Shown one piece after another: positions 16,432 to 26,734 of a stretch of 39,911 nucleotides of DNA. Made by a program: the position numbers and the translations under genes. Location of the stretch: contig JAGWBV010000085.1 of NCBI GenBank assembly GCA_021295715.1, forward strand, positions 1 to 39,911, read 5' to 3'. This DNA comes from Candidatus Poribacteria bacterium. GTDB taxonomy: Bacteria; Poribacteria; WGA-4E; WGA-3G. The notes below the pieces were generated by a model that saw nothing but the letters and a program-made list of their open reading frames with translations, did no database searches and was not told the origin of the DNA. The number at the start of each line of letters is the position of its first letter. The stretch's first letter is position 1.

Positions 16432-17880
16432 TCATTGTGATGGCGTGCTTCCGCTGAAGAGTTCAAGTACTTTTAATTGTTCCATAGCGGCAACGACTTG
16501 CGGATCATGCTCCAGTTCATCACGAGAGTTCTCTGTAATCTGGGCAAGAGCGTATTTAATGCCGATATCACTGAGGATAATCTGTTCTTCAATAAGCGCG
16601 TCGCTCAAGCGCTGGTAACTCCGTAGAAGTTTTGCGGCGTGTCGGTCATCACGCGACGCATGAGAAGCGGTTGTGAGTTGTGTTAGCACATCGTCGCCAT
16701 TCTCTTCTATGAAGGTTTTGAGTTTCTCGTGATCACGGAGTTTCAACTGCATCTGTCGTTCAGAGCGGCTAAACCATGCGGACTCAACATCCGGGATAAT
16801 GCCAACCTTGTCAATGTTGACCCCGTCCGGTGTAAAGTAACTCGCGACGGTTAACTTCACAGCAGATTTTGAATTGCTCAGCGGGAAGACACGTTGAACG
16901 GATGCTTTCCCGAAGGTCTTATTGCCCATGACGAGTCCGCGTCCGTGGTCTTTGATGGCTCCGGCGACGATCTCAGAAGCACTTGCGCTCCCACCATCAA
17001 CGAGTACAATCAGTGGAAAGTGCTCCCTTTTTACACCTTTCGCCTTGAAGTCCTCGCGCGTCTCAATTCCTTTACTGTAAACAACAAGTTGACCGGGCGT
17101 GAGGAAGTCGCTCGCGATATCAACGGCTGAAGAGAGGAGTCCACCAGGATTTAAACGGAGATCAAGAATGACACCACGGACATTCTGTGCTTTGAAGTCC
17201 ACAAAGGCATTATCCACGTCGTTCGCTGTCGTATCAAGAAATTGATTGATTTTGATATAGCCGATATTATCTCCGATGATATCCTGTTCAACGCTCGGAA
17301 TCCGAATGACCTCACGCGTGACAGTAACCTCAACCGGTCGGTTATCGTTCTGACTCACGACCGTAATGGAGACAGGGGTTCCCGGTTCGCCACGCAACTG
17401 GTCAACTGCCTCGTTCAAGGTCATGACGGCTGTCGATTCACCTTCAATGTGGCTAATAACATCTCCACTTTGCAAACCAGCCAACGAAGCAGGGCTCCCC
17501 TTAAAAGGCGTAACCACCGTCAACATATCTTCACGAATTCCAATCAGCATCCCAAGTCCACCGTAATTGCCACGGTTCTGCGTTCGGAACTCACCGAGGT
17601 CCGAAATGTATTGGCTGTAAGGATCCAATTTGCGAAGCATGCCGTTGATGGCACCTTCTATAAGCTCCTTAGAGTCCGGTGTTTCGAGATGTGCTTGTTT
17701 AATATACGCAAGGATCTCTGAGAAAAGTGCGAGGTTTTCTCCCAATTCATCATCAGCGGTTTCTTCTGAACTCCAACCGAACGGTAGAAACGCGCAAATA
17801 AGCAACACTGATAACAAGATGCGAAAACGGGTTCCGGACGAAGCCCGTGGGTTTCCGAAACCTATCGTTAACAATTTCAT
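16432..17880 (-). CDS. C-terminal processing peptidase, S41 family
   Basis: The protein has 482 residues. The N-terminal signal peptide or anchor (RILLSVLLICAFLPFGWSS) is followed by a helical part, a PDZ domain (about 90-180, GGLGMLIGIREDML, LAGLQSGDVISHIEG), and the S41 catalytic domain. That domain has GGSASASEIVAGA, where S300 corresponds to the catalytic Ser of Prc, and GNKTFGKASVQ, with Lys325 exactly 25 residues later as in Prc. It trims or degrades periplasmic proteins at their C-termini. The ATG at 17880 has AGGAGG. It resembles CtpA more than the larger Prc. It lies downstream of gatA and a membrane protein gene. Confidence 0.92.
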   Translation of the reverse strand: MKLLTIGFGNPRASSGTRFRILLSVLLICAFLPFGWSSEETADDELGENLALFSEILAYIKQAHLETPDSKELIEGAINGMLRKLDPYSQYISDLGEFRTQNRGNYGGLGMLIGIREDMLTVVTPFKGSPASLAGLQSGDVISHIEGESTAVMTLNEAVDQLRGEPGTPVSITVVSQNDNRPVEVTVTREVIRIPSVEQDIIGDNIGYIKINQFLDTTANDVDNAFVDFKAQNVRGVILDLRLNPGGLLSSAVDIASDFLTPGQLVVYSKGIETREDFKAKGVKREHFPLIVLVDGGSASASEIVAGAIKDHGRGLVMGNKTFGKASVQRVFPLSNSKSAVKLTVASYFTPDGVNIDKVGIIPDVESAWFSRSERQMQLKLRDHEKLKTFIEENGDDVLTQLTTASHASRDDRHAAKLLRSYQRLSDALIEEQIILSDIGIKYALAQITENSRDELEHDPQVVAAMEQLKVLELFSGSTPSQ

Positions 17881-17912
17881 TTTTTATTTCCTCCTGCCGA
17901 CATTACAGTATT

Positions 17913-18392
17913 TTAATAGAAGTAGTATCGTAGCCTTTGGATACTCGGAATCCGAAAAGCGATAAAGGCTGCGGCAGCACAGTAGAGCAGGTCAATACGA
18001 CTCATCCGTGCTTGCATGAGTTCCCAGACAGACTGTCCTTTAAACACAATTGTCGCCGTCGGCATGGCTTGCTCTATTGATATATTATGCTCTTGGCTGA
18101 GTTGCTCCGCGATTTCGGCAACCGCATTCCACTGGACATCGAGATATTTTCCGATAAAAATACCGAGTATTGCGAAAACCGCGGCAGCAACACTGACAGC
18201 ACGCCACATCGCCCTCGCATCACGCTCGAGGCATCGGCTGCTCGTGAGGAGTATGCCTACGCCAGTCAATACAGCGATACCGATAGCGATGAAGCCAGCA
18301 GTGCGTCCTGTCCACTGGATATATTTCGCCCAAAGTACGCCGCCTATCGCCGCGCCAAGAAGTCCGCCGAACGGTGCTGTTAACGTGTTCAT
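17913..18392 (-). CDS. Hypothetical four-helix membrane protein
   Basis: The protein has 159 residues. There are three hydrophobic segments in the first half (about 5-23, 32-50 and 65-84) and a fourth near the C-terminus (about 133-148). A soluble stretch between them (VQWNAVAEIAEQLSQEHNI, FKGQSVWELM) probably faces one side of the membrane. The ATG overlaps the TAA of gatA (shared base at 18392), so translation is probably coupled. No family is recognised. Being between gatA and the ctpA-like protease hints at an envelope role, but nothing more can be said. Confidence 0.65.
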   Translation of the reverse strand: MNTLTAPFGGLLGAAIGGVLWAKYIQWTGRTAGFIAIGIAVLTGVGILLTSSRCLERDARAMWRAVSVAAAVFAILGIFIGKYLDVQWNAVAEIAEQLSQEHNISIEQAMPTATIVFKGQSVWELMQARMSRIDLLYCAAAAFIAFRIPSIQRLRYYFY

Positions 18393-19873
18393 TATGAAAC
18401 AACTCCATGGGTCGCAATTTGTGGTTTCTGGCGATGGTGATCCGTATTCTGCTCAAAGGTATAAGCAACCCGCAGGACCTTTTCTTCTGCAAAAGGCGCG
18501 CCGAGGAGTTGTAATCCAACGGGTAACCCATTTTCCACAAACCCGCAGGGCACAGATATACCGGGTAACCCGGCGTGGCTCGCAGGTGTTGTCATCACAT
18601 CGCAAAGATACATTTGCAACGGATCCGCAGTGCGTTCGCCTATCTTGAACGCTGGTGTCGGCGAAGTAGGTGTTGCAATAACGTCAACTTTCTCAAATGC
18701 GGCATCAAAATCAGATTTGATGAGCGTCCGCGCTTTTTGTGCCTTCCGATAATATGCGTCTTGGTAGCCAGCACTCAGTGCGAAGGTGCCGATCATAATC
18801 CGTCGCTTCACCTCTTCACCGAACGCTTCACTTCGCGTCCTTTTATACATATCAATCAGATCCTCCGGACTTTCGTTCCGGTAACCGTAGCGGACCCCAT
18901 CGTATCTTGCGAGATTGGCACTCGCCTCAGCGGGAGCGATGATGTAGTAGGTCGCAATCGCATATTCGGTATGTGGCAAAGAAATTTCCTCAACCGTCGC
19001 ACCGACGGATTCAAGCACAGCAATAGCAGTGTGCACACGATCGGCAATTTCTGAGTCTAACGCCTCTGTGAAATACTCCTTCGGAATACCGATTTTCAAG
19101 CCTTGCACGTCGTTAATGAGACTCTGTGTGAAATCCGGAACCGGGACATCAACAGAGGTTGCATCCATCGCATCACGTCCACAGATGGCGTTGAGCAGCA
19201 GGGCACAATCGGTGACATCTTTGGTAAACGGACCAATCTGATCGAGCGAAGAGGCGAATGCGACTAAACCGTAACGAGAGACCCGTCCATACGTTGGTTT
19301 CATTCCAACAACACCACAGAGTGCCGCGGGTTGTCGGATCGAACCGCCAGTATCCGAACCGAGTGAACAGATAGCAGTATCCGCAGACACAACGGCAGCA
19401 GAACCACCACTGGAACCACCGGGAATCGTGTCCAAATCCCACGGATTGTGTGTAATCTGATATGCTGAGTTCTCAGTAGAGGATCCCATGGCGAACTCAT
19501 CCATGTTCGTTTTACCGAGCATCACAATTCCCTGTTCATGGAGTTTCGTCATAACGGTCGCGTCGTAGGGTGGCACGAAGGTTTCAAGGATCTTAGAGGC
19601 ACACGTCGTGCGGACACCCTGAGTGCATATCACATCTTTGATGGCAATCGGGATGCCAGCCAAGGCAGGCATATCGTCCCCGTTCTGAAACCCAGTATCG
19701 GCACGACTCGCCTGCTCTAAGGCAAGGTCTTTTGTTAGTGTCAAGTAACCCTTGACGTGAGGCTCCACTTCAGCGATACGTGCATAAACAGATTCGGTGA
19801 GTTCCACAGCACTAATCTCACGCGCTTTGAGTTTCTCATGTAGGACGTGTGCCGTCAATTCATAAAGCGACAT
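18392..19873 (-). CDS. gatA: Glutamyl-tRNA(Gln)/aspartyl-tRNA(Asn) amidotransferase subunit A
   Basis: This 493-residue amidase-signature protein releases ammonia from glutamine for conversion of misacylated Glu-tRNA(Gln) or Asp-tRNA(Asn). The catalytic triad falls at the numbers of the well-studied GatA enzymes: K79 in GIPIAIKD, S154 in [10 protein letters not shown] and S178 in SDTGGSIRQ. The start at 19873 has AAGGA upstream. gatC lies upstream on the same strand but is separated by about 550 bp of repeats; gatB is not in the window. The last base of the stop codon overlaps the next gene's start. Confidence 0.96.
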   Translation of the reverse strand: MSLYELTAHVLHEKLKAREISAVELTESVYARIAEVEPHVKGYLTLTKDLALEQASRADTGFQNGDDMPALAGIPIAIKDVICTQGVRTTCASKILETFVPPYDATVMTKLHEQGIVMLGKTNMDEFAMGSSTENSAYQITHNPWDLDTIPGGSSGGSAAVVSADTAICSLGSDTGGSIRQPAALCGVVGMKPTYGRVSRYGLVAFASSLDQIGPFTKDVTDCALLLNAICGRDAMDATSVDVPVPDFTQSLINDVQGLKIGIPKEYFTEALDSEIADRVHTAIAVLESVGATVEEISLPHTEYAIATYYIIAPAEASANLARYDGVRYGYRNESPEDLIDMYKRTRSEAFGEEVKRRIMIGTFALSAGYQDAYYRKAQKARTLIKSDFDAAFEKVDVIATPTSPTPAFKIGERTADPLQMYLCDVMTTPASHAGLPGISVPCGFVENGLPVGLQLLGAPFAEEKVLRVAYTFEQNTDHHRQKPQIATHGVVS

Positions 19874-19941
19874 TCAATTTTCCTTATTTCTCACTATAGA
19901 ATAGTTATCAACTAACAGTTATCTGTTACAAGAGGCTTCTA

Positions 19942-20117
19942 TTATACAGGACTTACGCAAAACCACTAAATTTCATCTATTCGGACGCATTCGGTGCGGT
20001 TGGGAAGGCAGATCGCATGAATCAGAATCAACGGTATGAAGTGCTTATGCACTTCCCCGGGTATGAAGGTTCTCCGTGTGGCATGAACCGGCCGGGGAAG
20101 CGCGTAAGTCCTATTAT
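19942..20117. repeat. MITE-like element, second copy, with nested insertion
   Basis: The left end (ggacttacgca, 19949-19959) and right end (gcgtaagtcc, 20102-20111) are inverted copies and match the ends of the element at 198-331. The interior contains an inverted copy of the right end, cttatgcacttccccgg near 20043, which suggests that a second fragment has inserted or recombined inside. It lies between gatC and gatA. Confidence 0.6.
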
Positions 20118-20289
20118 AACCCAAGTTGCCAGTTTCTCATTCACATAGCACCCCTACGGGGTGCAGTTCCTTGAACGTCCGATTTTCTATAGACATACCA
20201 CCCCTACGGGGTGTAAAGACATTCTTTTCCTAAAAAATCTATGTTTAAACACCCAAAACCTATTCGGTAGCAACTTGGGTTATTATAGT
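20111..20289. repeat. Second MITE-like element with AACCCAAGTTGC ends and two internal hairpins
   Basis: ataacccaagttgc at 20116-20129 is inverted at 20270-20283 (gcaacttgggttat). Between them are two similar palindromes, gcacccctacggggtgc (20148-20164) and cacccctacggggtg (20199-20213). The element abuts or overlaps the end of the previous one. Confidence 0.6.
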
Positions 20290-20320
20290 AAAGTTTAGAA
20301 TTAATTAGGCACTCGAAAGA

Positions 20321-20341
20321 GGCGAGGATACAATCCTCGCC
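20321..20341. repeat. Perfect hairpin ggcgaggat-aca-atcctcgcc
   Basis: Nine-base arms flank a three-base loop. It lies about 90 bp downstream of the gatC stop and could terminate or attenuate transcription toward gatA, but it lacks a T-run and is probably one more dispersed repeat. Confidence 0.5.
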
Positions 20342-20427
20342 AGCGGTGGAGAGGGTTGTTTCGCTGCGCAACTGTCTACATATTTTCCGACTTTACTATA
20401 AACAAAAACCTCTTAACCGACAGCCAT

Positions 20428-20760
20428 TCAGTGGCTGCGGTCAACCACTCTGGGAACGCCGAAGTATCCCTCTTCAGCCTCAGGGGCATTCGCGAGCACA
20501 TCTTCGCGTGGAAGTGAGGGTTTGACGACATCGGGTTTGGCGACATGAGATGCGTCAGCGTCTGAACCCATGATAAAAACCTGATGTGGATGGATATGCG
20601 ATGTCGGTGGCACATCATCCGTCTGAAGTTCATTCAATTTCCCGATGTAGTCTAAGATTCGGGCAAGCTGCTCGGTAAAGTGTTCTGTCTCTTCTTCATT
20701 AAACGCAAGGCGAGCCAAGTTTGCGACATGGCGGATGCCTTCAACCGTAATTGTTGCCAT
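20428..20760 (-). CDS. gatC: Glutamyl-tRNA(Gln)/aspartyl-tRNA(Asn) amidotransferase subunit C
   Basis: The protein has 110 residues. GatC is a small protein that wraps around GatA and holds the GatA-GatB complex together. The N-terminal pattern VEGIRHVANLARLAFNEEE, FTEQLARILDYIGKLNELQT and the central PTSHIHP are characteristic, as is the LPREDVLANAPEAEEGYFGVP tail. It starts 19 bp after the stop of the helicase gene on the same strand. The nearest Shine-Dalgarno (GGAG) is about 14 bp before the ATG, longer than usual. gatA follows after a repeat-filled gap. Confidence 0.95.
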   Translation of the reverse strand: MATITVEGIRHVANLARLAFNEEETEHFTEQLARILDYIGKLNELQTDDVPPTSHIHPHQVFIMGSDADASHVAKPDVVKPSLPREDVLANAPEAEEGYFGVPRVVDRSH

Positions 20761-20779
20761 TTTTTAGTATTTTATCTCC

Positions 20780-22978
20780 TCACTCATAATCAGATATTGT
20801 CAAAGGTGTAAGTGATGGGTCAAGTTGTCTTGTTCCAGCGCGACCAAATCGAACGGTGACATAGACTCCCCGCCCTGCGCCACTGATTTTCGTTATCTTG
20901 CCTCTCCCAAATTGCGGATGATGAACAATCTGGTCAACATGGTAATCCACCACATCTTCAGAAGCCACCTCATACAGCCCTACTGATTGACGGAACGGAG
21001 ATCGGTAGCGATCCACATGCTTAATGAGATGCTCTGGAATTTCGGAGATAAAACGAGAGGGGATGCGATACTCTGTCTCTCGAAATGTTCTCCGCGAACT
21101 CGCATGTGAGAGATATAACTGCTCCATGGCACGCGTGATCCCGACGTAACAGAGCCGTCGTTCTTCCTCCAATTCCTTTTGCGTATCAAGAGAACGTCCA
21201 TGCGGCAGATATCCCTCTTCCATACCAACGATGAAAACAAATGGGAATTCCAAACCTTTCGCACTGTGCAAAGTCATCAAGGTAACCAGATCAGTAGTAT
21301 CGGTTTCCATCGTGTCTATATCAGCGATGAGTGCTACGTTCTCCAAATAATCCGAAAGGGTCGGTTCAGATGCGTTCTGTTCATATTCGATAACGGCGTT
21401 AATCAATTCCTCAATGTTCTCAACGCGGTTCTGTGCTTCAATCGTATTTTGAATCTCTAAATTTTTTAGGTAGCCTGTTACCTTTAGCACATAGTCAAGT
21501 GCATCAGCGGGTAACATAGACGCATCGAAATCATCAAAAATTTTGGCGAAACGTTGCACTTTCGTCCGAAGTCCGCGGTTAATCGTGGTAATTTCCTCGA
21601 CACGGTGGATCGCCGCAAAGAGAGAAATCCCCTCACGTGCCGCAAAATTGATGAGCCGGTCAAGCGTTGTCGCACCGATGCCGCGACTTGGCACGTTGAT
21701 GATACGTCGAACACTCATAGAGTCGTTGGGATTACACACGACGCGGAGGTAGGCAAGGAGATCTTTAATCTCCATCCGATCATAGAAACCAACACCGCCA
21801 ACAATCTGATACGGGATGTTTGCAGCGCGGAACGCTTCCTCAAAGATTCGGGATTGGGCATTGGTTCGGTAAAAGATGGCAAAGTCTTTGTAATCCACAC
21901 CCTCAGCGTGCCAATCTTCGATCTGCGTCCCGACGTAACCCGCCTCGTCGTTTTCGTCCATCGCCTCGTAGCAGGTAACGAGTTCACCCATGTCATTATC
22001 TGTCCAGAGTTTCTTCGCTTTTCGCGCCGTATTGTTATGTACAACACCCCATGCGGCATCTAAAATATTTTGCGTCGAACGATAGTTCTGTTCCAAACGG
22101 AGTACCTGTGTGTTCGGGTAATCCTTCTCAAAATCGAGGATATTTCTGATGTCGGCACCACGGAAAGCGTAAATGGATTGGTCATCGTCCCCGACGACGC
22201 AGATATTCTGCTTCGTGCCAGCCAATAAATTCACCAACTCATACTGACACCGATTCGTATCCTGATATTCATCAACGAGTATATATTCAAATTTGTTCTG
22301 ATAAAATTGGCAGACATCGGGATTTTCATTCAGGAGTCTCACTGCGAAAAGTAGCAGGTCATCGAAATCAAGAGAATTGTTCAGACGTAGGGCATCTTGA
22401 TAGAGGACATAGACCTCTGAAACGATCCGCTCAAAATAGCCATCTGCGATATTTCGGTATGCCTCTGGTGATATAGACTCGTTTTTCACACGACTAATGT
22501 TGCTAAGGATCGCGCGCGGGTTGTACTGCTTGTCACTATAGTTAAGCTGTCGGAGCACATCTTTGACGAGCGTAACTTGCTCACCAGTATCGAAGATGGT
22601 AAAGTCGCGGGTGTAGGCGTAATTTGTGGCACGGGAGACGCTTTGAGATGCTGCCTCCGCGCCTAACTTCTCAATATCTCGGCGGAGTATACGTGCACAG
22701 GTGGCGTGGAAGGTTGCCACCCAAAGATCTTGGCTAACGCTGCCGTCAACAAGCACATCCAGCCGATCTTTCATCTCCCGCGCTGCTTTGTTCGTAAACG
22801 TTACAGCGAGGATACGGTATGGAGAGACATCGTGATGTTGGAGTAGGTAGGCGATACGGTGTGTGATGACGCGCGTTTTCCCACTGCCTGCACCGGACAA
22901 AATGAGGAGCGGTCCTTCGGTGTGTTGGACGGCTTCGCGCTGAACATCATTTAAGGAACTTAATAGGTTATCGGTCAA
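20780..22978 (-). CDS. ATP-dependent DNA helicase, UvrD/PcrA type
   Basis: This 732-residue superfamily 1 helicase acts in nucleotide excision and mismatch repair and clears proteins from DNA. Visible motifs are Walker A GAGSGKT (29-35), motif Ia TFTNKAAREM, Walker B DEYQDTN, motif III GDDDQSIYAFRGA, motif IV QNYRS, motif V VTLMTLHSAKGLEFP and motif VI LCYVGITRA. The C-terminal Tudor-like tail (VDQIVHHPQFGRGKI) is typical of PcrA. The start is TTG at 22978 behind GGGG. UvrA is encoded just upstream on the same strand, so excision-repair genes are clustered. Confidence 0.95.
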   Translation of the reverse strand: MTDNLLSSLNDVQREAVQHTEGPLLILSGAGSGKTRVITHRIAYLLQHHDVSPYRILAVTFTNKAAREMKDRLDVLVDGSVSQDLWVATFHATCARILRRDIEKLGAEAASQSVSRATNYAYTRDFTIFDTGEQVTLVKDVLRQLNYSDKQYNPRAILSNISRVKNESISPEAYRNIADGYFERIVSEVYVLYQDALRLNNSLDFDDLLLFAVRLLNENPDVCQFYQNKFEYILVDEYQDTNRCQYELVNLLAGTKQNICVVGDDDQSIYAFRGADIRNILDFEKDYPNTQVLRLEQNYRSTQNILDAAWGVVHNNTARKAKKLWTDNDMGELVTCYEAMDENDEAGYVGTQIEDWHAEGVDYKDFAIFYRTNAQSRIFEEAFRAANIPYQIVGGVGFYDRMEIKDLLAYLRVVCNPNDSMSVRRIINVPSRGIGATTLDRLINFAAREGISLFAAIHRVEEITTINRGLRTKVQRFAKIFDDFDASMLPADALDYVLKVTGYLKNLEIQNTIEAQNRVENIEELINAVIEYEQNASEPTLSDYLENVALIADIDTMETDTTDLVTLMTLHSAKGLEFPFVFIVGMEEGYLPHGRSLDTQKELEEERRLCYVGITRAMEQLYLSHASSRRTFRETEYRIPSRFISEIPEHLIKHVDRYRSPFRQSVGLYEVASEDVVDYHVDQIVHHPQFGRGKITKISGAGRGVYVTVRFGRAGTRQLDPSLTPLTISDYE

Positions 22979-23366
22979 TGGTTACCCCTTGCCTCGTCGT
23001 ATTAAGGGAAGCACACCTTGCACGTGCTTGCAAATGGCACGTCATAGCATCTCAACTTTATTCCATAAAGTATACACGATTTAGGTTAATTTTGCAAGGT
23101 GAAAATATCAAAAGACTGCATCGTAGGTTGGGTCGAACGGGTAACAACTCATAGATGTTAATTTGGGGATTTTCCATGGCGTTCGGTAGCATTGGGTATA
23201 CATATGTCGAAGAAATCCGCAGAAATACCCAAGCAATAAACCTTATAGGAATCAAGCGGAAATCGGGAGTTTGTGCGGTTTACGTCTCAGATCCGGTGCG
23301 GTTAGAAACCGCACCTATCGGACCGGAGGATCGAGGAAACAGTCCTTCACAAGCAAACTCTCTTGC
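22979..23366. other. 388-bp intergenic region with a REP-like palindrome
   Basis: No convincing gene is visible. A perfect palindrome, ggtgcggtt-aga-aaccgcacc, lies at 23295-23315. A short + strand ORF (23155-23403) runs through it and into the uvrA stop and is not believed to be real. The rest shows no clear structure. Confidence 0.6.
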
Positions 23367-26237
23367 TCAGATAAGGTATTCCTTCAAAAACTGCCCAGTG
23401 TAAGAGGCTTTGACCTTCGCAATCTCTTCAGGGGTGCCTTGTGCTAAGACCTCGCCACCTTTATGTCCACCCTCTGGACCGAGATCGATGACATAATCGG
23501 CGGTTTTGATAACATCAAGATGATGCTCAATCACAAGAACGGTATGCCCACTATCAACGAGCCGGTTGAGACTATCCAAGAGTTTCTGCACGTCTGCGAT
23601 GTGGAGTCCTGTGGTGGGTTCATCTAAGATATACAGATTATGTCTACCTCGCTTGATTTTGCCAAGTTCGCTTGCCAACTTTATCCGTTGCGCTTCGCCG
23701 CCGGAGAGGATTGTAGCGGGGTGCCCAATCTGGAGATACCCCATACCGAGTTGGTATAGGACATTCAATTTATGATGAATCAACCGCTGATCGGCGAAGA
23801 ACTCAACGCCTTCCTCAATCGACATATTGAGAATCTCGGAGATATTCCTTCCGTTATAGGTAACATCAAGCGTATCGTCATTATAGCGTGCCCCCTTACA
23901 GGTCGGACAAACGACTTCAACATCGGGCATAAAGTGGAGTTTAGTCGTGATAGTGCCTTCGCCGTGGCATTCCTCACACCGTCCGCCTTTGACGTTGAAA
24001 CTGAACCGTGAGGCGGTATAGTCCCTCGCAAGTGCGAGTGGGGTACTGGCGAAAAGCTTACGGATATTATCGTAAAATCCGATGTAAGTGGCAGGATTGG
24101 AACGCGGTGAACGTCCGATGGGGGACTGATCAATACTGATAACGTCATTGACGTGTTCATGTCCACCTAATGCATCGTGGGCACCATAGAGCGTCCGACT
24201 GTCACGGTAGAGAGAATAGAGTTTCTTGTAGAGAATCTCATTGACGAGTGTACTCTTGCCAGAACCAGAAGCCCCGGTGATGCAGATAAATACACCAACG
24301 GGAATATCAACGTCAATATTTTGCAGATTGTTCTCCCTTGCTCCGGTGATGCTAAGGAATTTGCCGTTCAAGTCACGACGTTGTTCGGGAAGCCGAATCT
24401 CTCGCCGCCCGCTCATATAGAGACCCGTCAGAGATTCAGGGCAATCCAGAATTGTTTCAAGTTCACCTTGAATGACGACCTCTCCGCCGTGGATACCCGG
24501 TCCGGGTCCGAGTTCGATAATATGATCGGCGGCACGAATTGTGCTTTCATCGTGTTCAACAACGATAACGGTGTTACCGATGTCGCGTAACTTTCGTAGC
24601 GTCTCTATCATCTTGGCATTGTCTTTTGGATGTAAGCCGATACTCGGTTCGTCAAGAACATAGAGCATCCCCATCAATCCGGAGCCGATCTGTGTGGAGA
24701 GGCGGATTCGCTGCGATTCGCCCCCAGAGAGTGTCGCAGAGCGGCGGTTGAGGTTTAGATAATCCAGTCCGATGCCGAGTAGGAGATTAATCCGAGTGAC
24801 GAGTTCTGTGATAACGCGGCTCCCTGCTTCTCGTTGCTTCTCTGGAATATCGGTGATAGCCAGCAAGAAATCCCGTAATTCTTCAAAGTGCAACTCGCCG
24901 ACCTCATGAATTGTTTGACCATCAATCGTAACGAGAAGCCGTTGTCGCTTGAGTTTAGCCCCGTGGCAATCAGGACAGGTGCGTTCTACCATTACTTTTC
25001 GGAGATACTCCTCCATTCCGGAGTGCGCCTCGCCCTGTTTTCGGTAACGCCGATAATGTCTATCAATCCGGGTGATGATTCCATCAAAACGGATATTCCG
25101 ACCGAGATGCCGTTTTTCAACGGGGCGTGCGCCTTCGGGTTGCAGGATCGGAAATTCTTCGCCGTGCGTGCCGTAATAGAGAATATCAATGACCTTCTCT
25201 GGAAGGTCTGCAAAAGGAACGTTCAGGTCGAACCCGTAGTGTTCGGCGAGACTGTACATCGTCCTACCATCCCACCTATCGGGATCGTAGTTAAACGCTT
25301 GATGAACGAATGCCCCGTCTGCGATACTTCGACTCTTGTCAGGAACGAGTAGATTCGGATGCACCTGTAGGTAGGTGCCGAGACCGGAACAGGTCACACA
25401 CGCCCCGGTCGGTTCATTAAAGGTAAAGTGATGCGGTCCGAGTTCAGCCATGAGCACACCGTGCTTCGGGCATCCGAAACCTTCCAATACCTCTATTGCG
25501 TCAGTCTCGGTATCCTCTGGGAACTGGACATCAAAACGCATGAATCCTTCGCCGACGAGCATGGTGTGTTCAAGGGAGGCGAGTACCTGTTTGTCAATAT
25601 CTTTTTTGATAAAGAATTTGTCAACGATAACCTGGATGTCGTATTCCTGATCCGGATCGAGTTCAATTTCTTCGCTGATGTCGTGCTCAACGCCGTCAAT
25701 TCTGACGTGTCTACACCCTTTTGTCCGGATGTCATCGAAGAGATAAGCATAATCTTCGCCGTAGATTTTGAAGACTGGGGCGTGAATTTCAACTTCGGTG
25801 CCTTCTGGCATCGAGAGCATACGTTCTAAGATCTGATGATGCGAACGGATAGGGATTTCACCTTCGCAATAGGGGCAGTGAGCGACACCGATAGTCGCGA
25901 AGAGCATACGGAGGTAGTCTTGCAAATCGGTCATCGTGCCGACGGTAGAACGCGGATTCATCGTGATCGTTTTCTGTTCAATAGAAACGACAGGGGACAA
26001 CCCATCAATGAAATCGACATCCGGTTTTTTGAGCTGTGTAATAAAGCGTTTGGCGTAGGTGGACATCGACTCCAAAAATCGACGTTGCCCTTCGGCATAG
26101 ACGGTATCAAACGCCAATGAGGATTTACCGGAACCGCTGATACCCGTGACAACAACGAGTTGGTCCCGTGGAATTTCAACTTCAACGTTTTGTAGGTTAT
26201 TTTCTCGCGCGCCTTTAACGGCAACAGACTGTCTCAT
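23367..26237 (-). CDS. uvrA: Excinuclease ABC subunit A
   Basis: This 956-residue damage-recognition ATPase acts in nucleotide excision repair. It has two ABC modules: Walker A1 GISGSGKS (32-39), signature LSGGESQR, Walker [13 protein letters not shown]; and Walker A2 GASGSGKST, signature LSGGEAQR, Walker [12 protein letters not shown]. Zinc ligands are seen at CPKH with CVTC in the first insertion, CPDC, and CEECHGEG with CPTCKGARY in the second. The CPKH pair has His where Escherichia coli has Cys, a common variant. The ATG at 26237 follows AGGAGG at close spacing. It is full length. Confidence 0.97.
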   Translation of the reverse strand: MRQSVAVKGARENNLQNVEVEIPRDQLVVVTGISGSGKSSLAFDTVYAEGQRRFLESMSTYAKRFITQLKKPDVDFIDGLSPVVSIEQKTITMNPRSTVGTMTDLQDYLRMLFATIGVAHCPYCEGEIPIRSHHQILERMLSMPEGTEVEIHAPVFKIYGEDYAYLFDDIRTKGCRHVRIDGVEHDISEEIELDPDQEYDIQVIVDKFFIKKDIDKQVLASLEHTMLVGEGFMRFDVQFPEDTETDAIEVLEGFGCPKHGVLMAELGPHHFTFNEPTGACVTCSGLGTYLQVHPNLLVPDKSRSIADGAFVHQAFNYDPDRWDGRTMYSLAEHYGFDLNVPFADLPEKVIDILYYGTHGEEFPILQPEGARPVEKRHLGRNIRFDGIITRIDRHYRRYRKQGEAHSGMEEYLRKVMVERTCPDCHGAKLKRQRLLVTIDGQTIHEVGELHFEELRDFLLAITDIPEKQREAGSRVITELVTRINLLLGIGLDYLNLNRRSATLSGGESQRIRLSTQIGSGLMGMLYVLDEPSIGLHPKDNAKMIETLRKLRDIGNTVIVVEHDESTIRAADHIIELGPGPGIHGGEVVIQGELETILDCPESLTGLYMSGRREIRLPEQRRDLNGKFLSITGARENNLQNIDVDIPVGVFICITGASGSGKSTLVNEILYKKLYSLYRDSRTLYGAHDALGGHEHVNDVISIDQSPIGRSPRSNPATYIGFYDNIRKLFASTPLALARDYTASRFSFNVKGGRCEECHGEGTITTKLHFMPDVEVVCPTCKGARYNDDTLDVTYNGRNISEILNMSIEEGVEFFADQRLIHHKLNVLYQLGMGYLQIGHPATILSGGEAQRIKLASELGKIKRGRHNLYILDEPTTGLHIADVQKLLDSLNRLVDSGHTVLVIEHHLDVIKTADYVIDLGPEGGHKGGEVLAQGTPEEIAKVKASYTGQFLKEYLI

Positions 26238-26305
26238 GCATGCCTCCTATTTTTTAAATTATTGAGTTGAGAAATTTACCGCGGTTGAACTGATCGTAAG
26301 CAATT

Positions 26306-26734
26306 CTAATTCGTTGTCATTTGGTAGGCGACATCCACTTCGACTGCAGCATTGTACAAATCCGAATCCAACGTTACGAGCGGTAAGTCAAGGTGCATAG
26401 CGAGCTCCAGATAATTTGCATCATAAGTTGTCAATCCATGCTTCTCTGCTAACCCACAAACTGTCTTCATTGTATTTCCTTGTGTTGCTGCAGCAGTATC
26501 AATTGTAACAGGAAGTATCGCTACCACATCAAGATATTGCGATAAAACTTCTCTGCTTATACGCTTTCGTCGGTAAGCCATGAGCAGTGCATTACTAACT
26601 TCCTGATAAAATAATGACGGAACGACTGCCAAAGTTATACCGCGCTGCAAGTCTTCCAAAATTAACTGTGCCTGTTCTTCAATCTCATCAGGTAGAAGAC
26701 CTGCTATTAAAAATGAGCAATCAACGACCATCAT
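26306..26734 (-). CDS. VapC-like PIN-domain toxin
   Basis: The protein has 142 residues from the ATG at 26734. Its acidic residues fit the PIN nuclease site: D5 in VVDCSF, E45 in YQEVSNALL, D105 in TTYDANYLELA, and D123/D125 in LDSD. VapC toxins are RNases, often cutting tRNA or rRNA. This ATG overlaps the stop of the antitoxin gene by the ATGA arrangement, typical for vapBC. An upstream in-frame start would extend the N-terminus into the antitoxin gene and is less likely. It is the last gene of an accessory operon with nucleotidyltransferase genes. Confidence 0.88.
   Translation of the reverse strand: MMVVDCSFLIAGLLPDEIEEQAQLILEDLQRGITLAVVPSLFYQEVSNALLMAYRRKRISREVLSQYLDVVAILPVTIDTAAATQGNTMKTVCGLAEKHGLTTYDANYLELAMHLDLPLVTLDSDLYNAAVEVDVAYQMTTN

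Noticed and set aside
23155-23403. An 82-codon ORF on the + strand downstream of uvrA
   Set aside because: It reads through a REP-like palindrome and into the antisense of the uvrA 3' end, and has no Shine-Dalgarno.
24888-25352. A 154-codon ORF on the + strand inside uvrA
   Set aside because: It is a shadow of uvrA, which has all ABC and zinc motifs in the other strand.
23367-26237. UvrA with CPKH in place of a CxxC zinc pair
   Set aside because: His can serve as a zinc ligand, and this variant is frequent in UvrA from several phyla, so it is not a defect.
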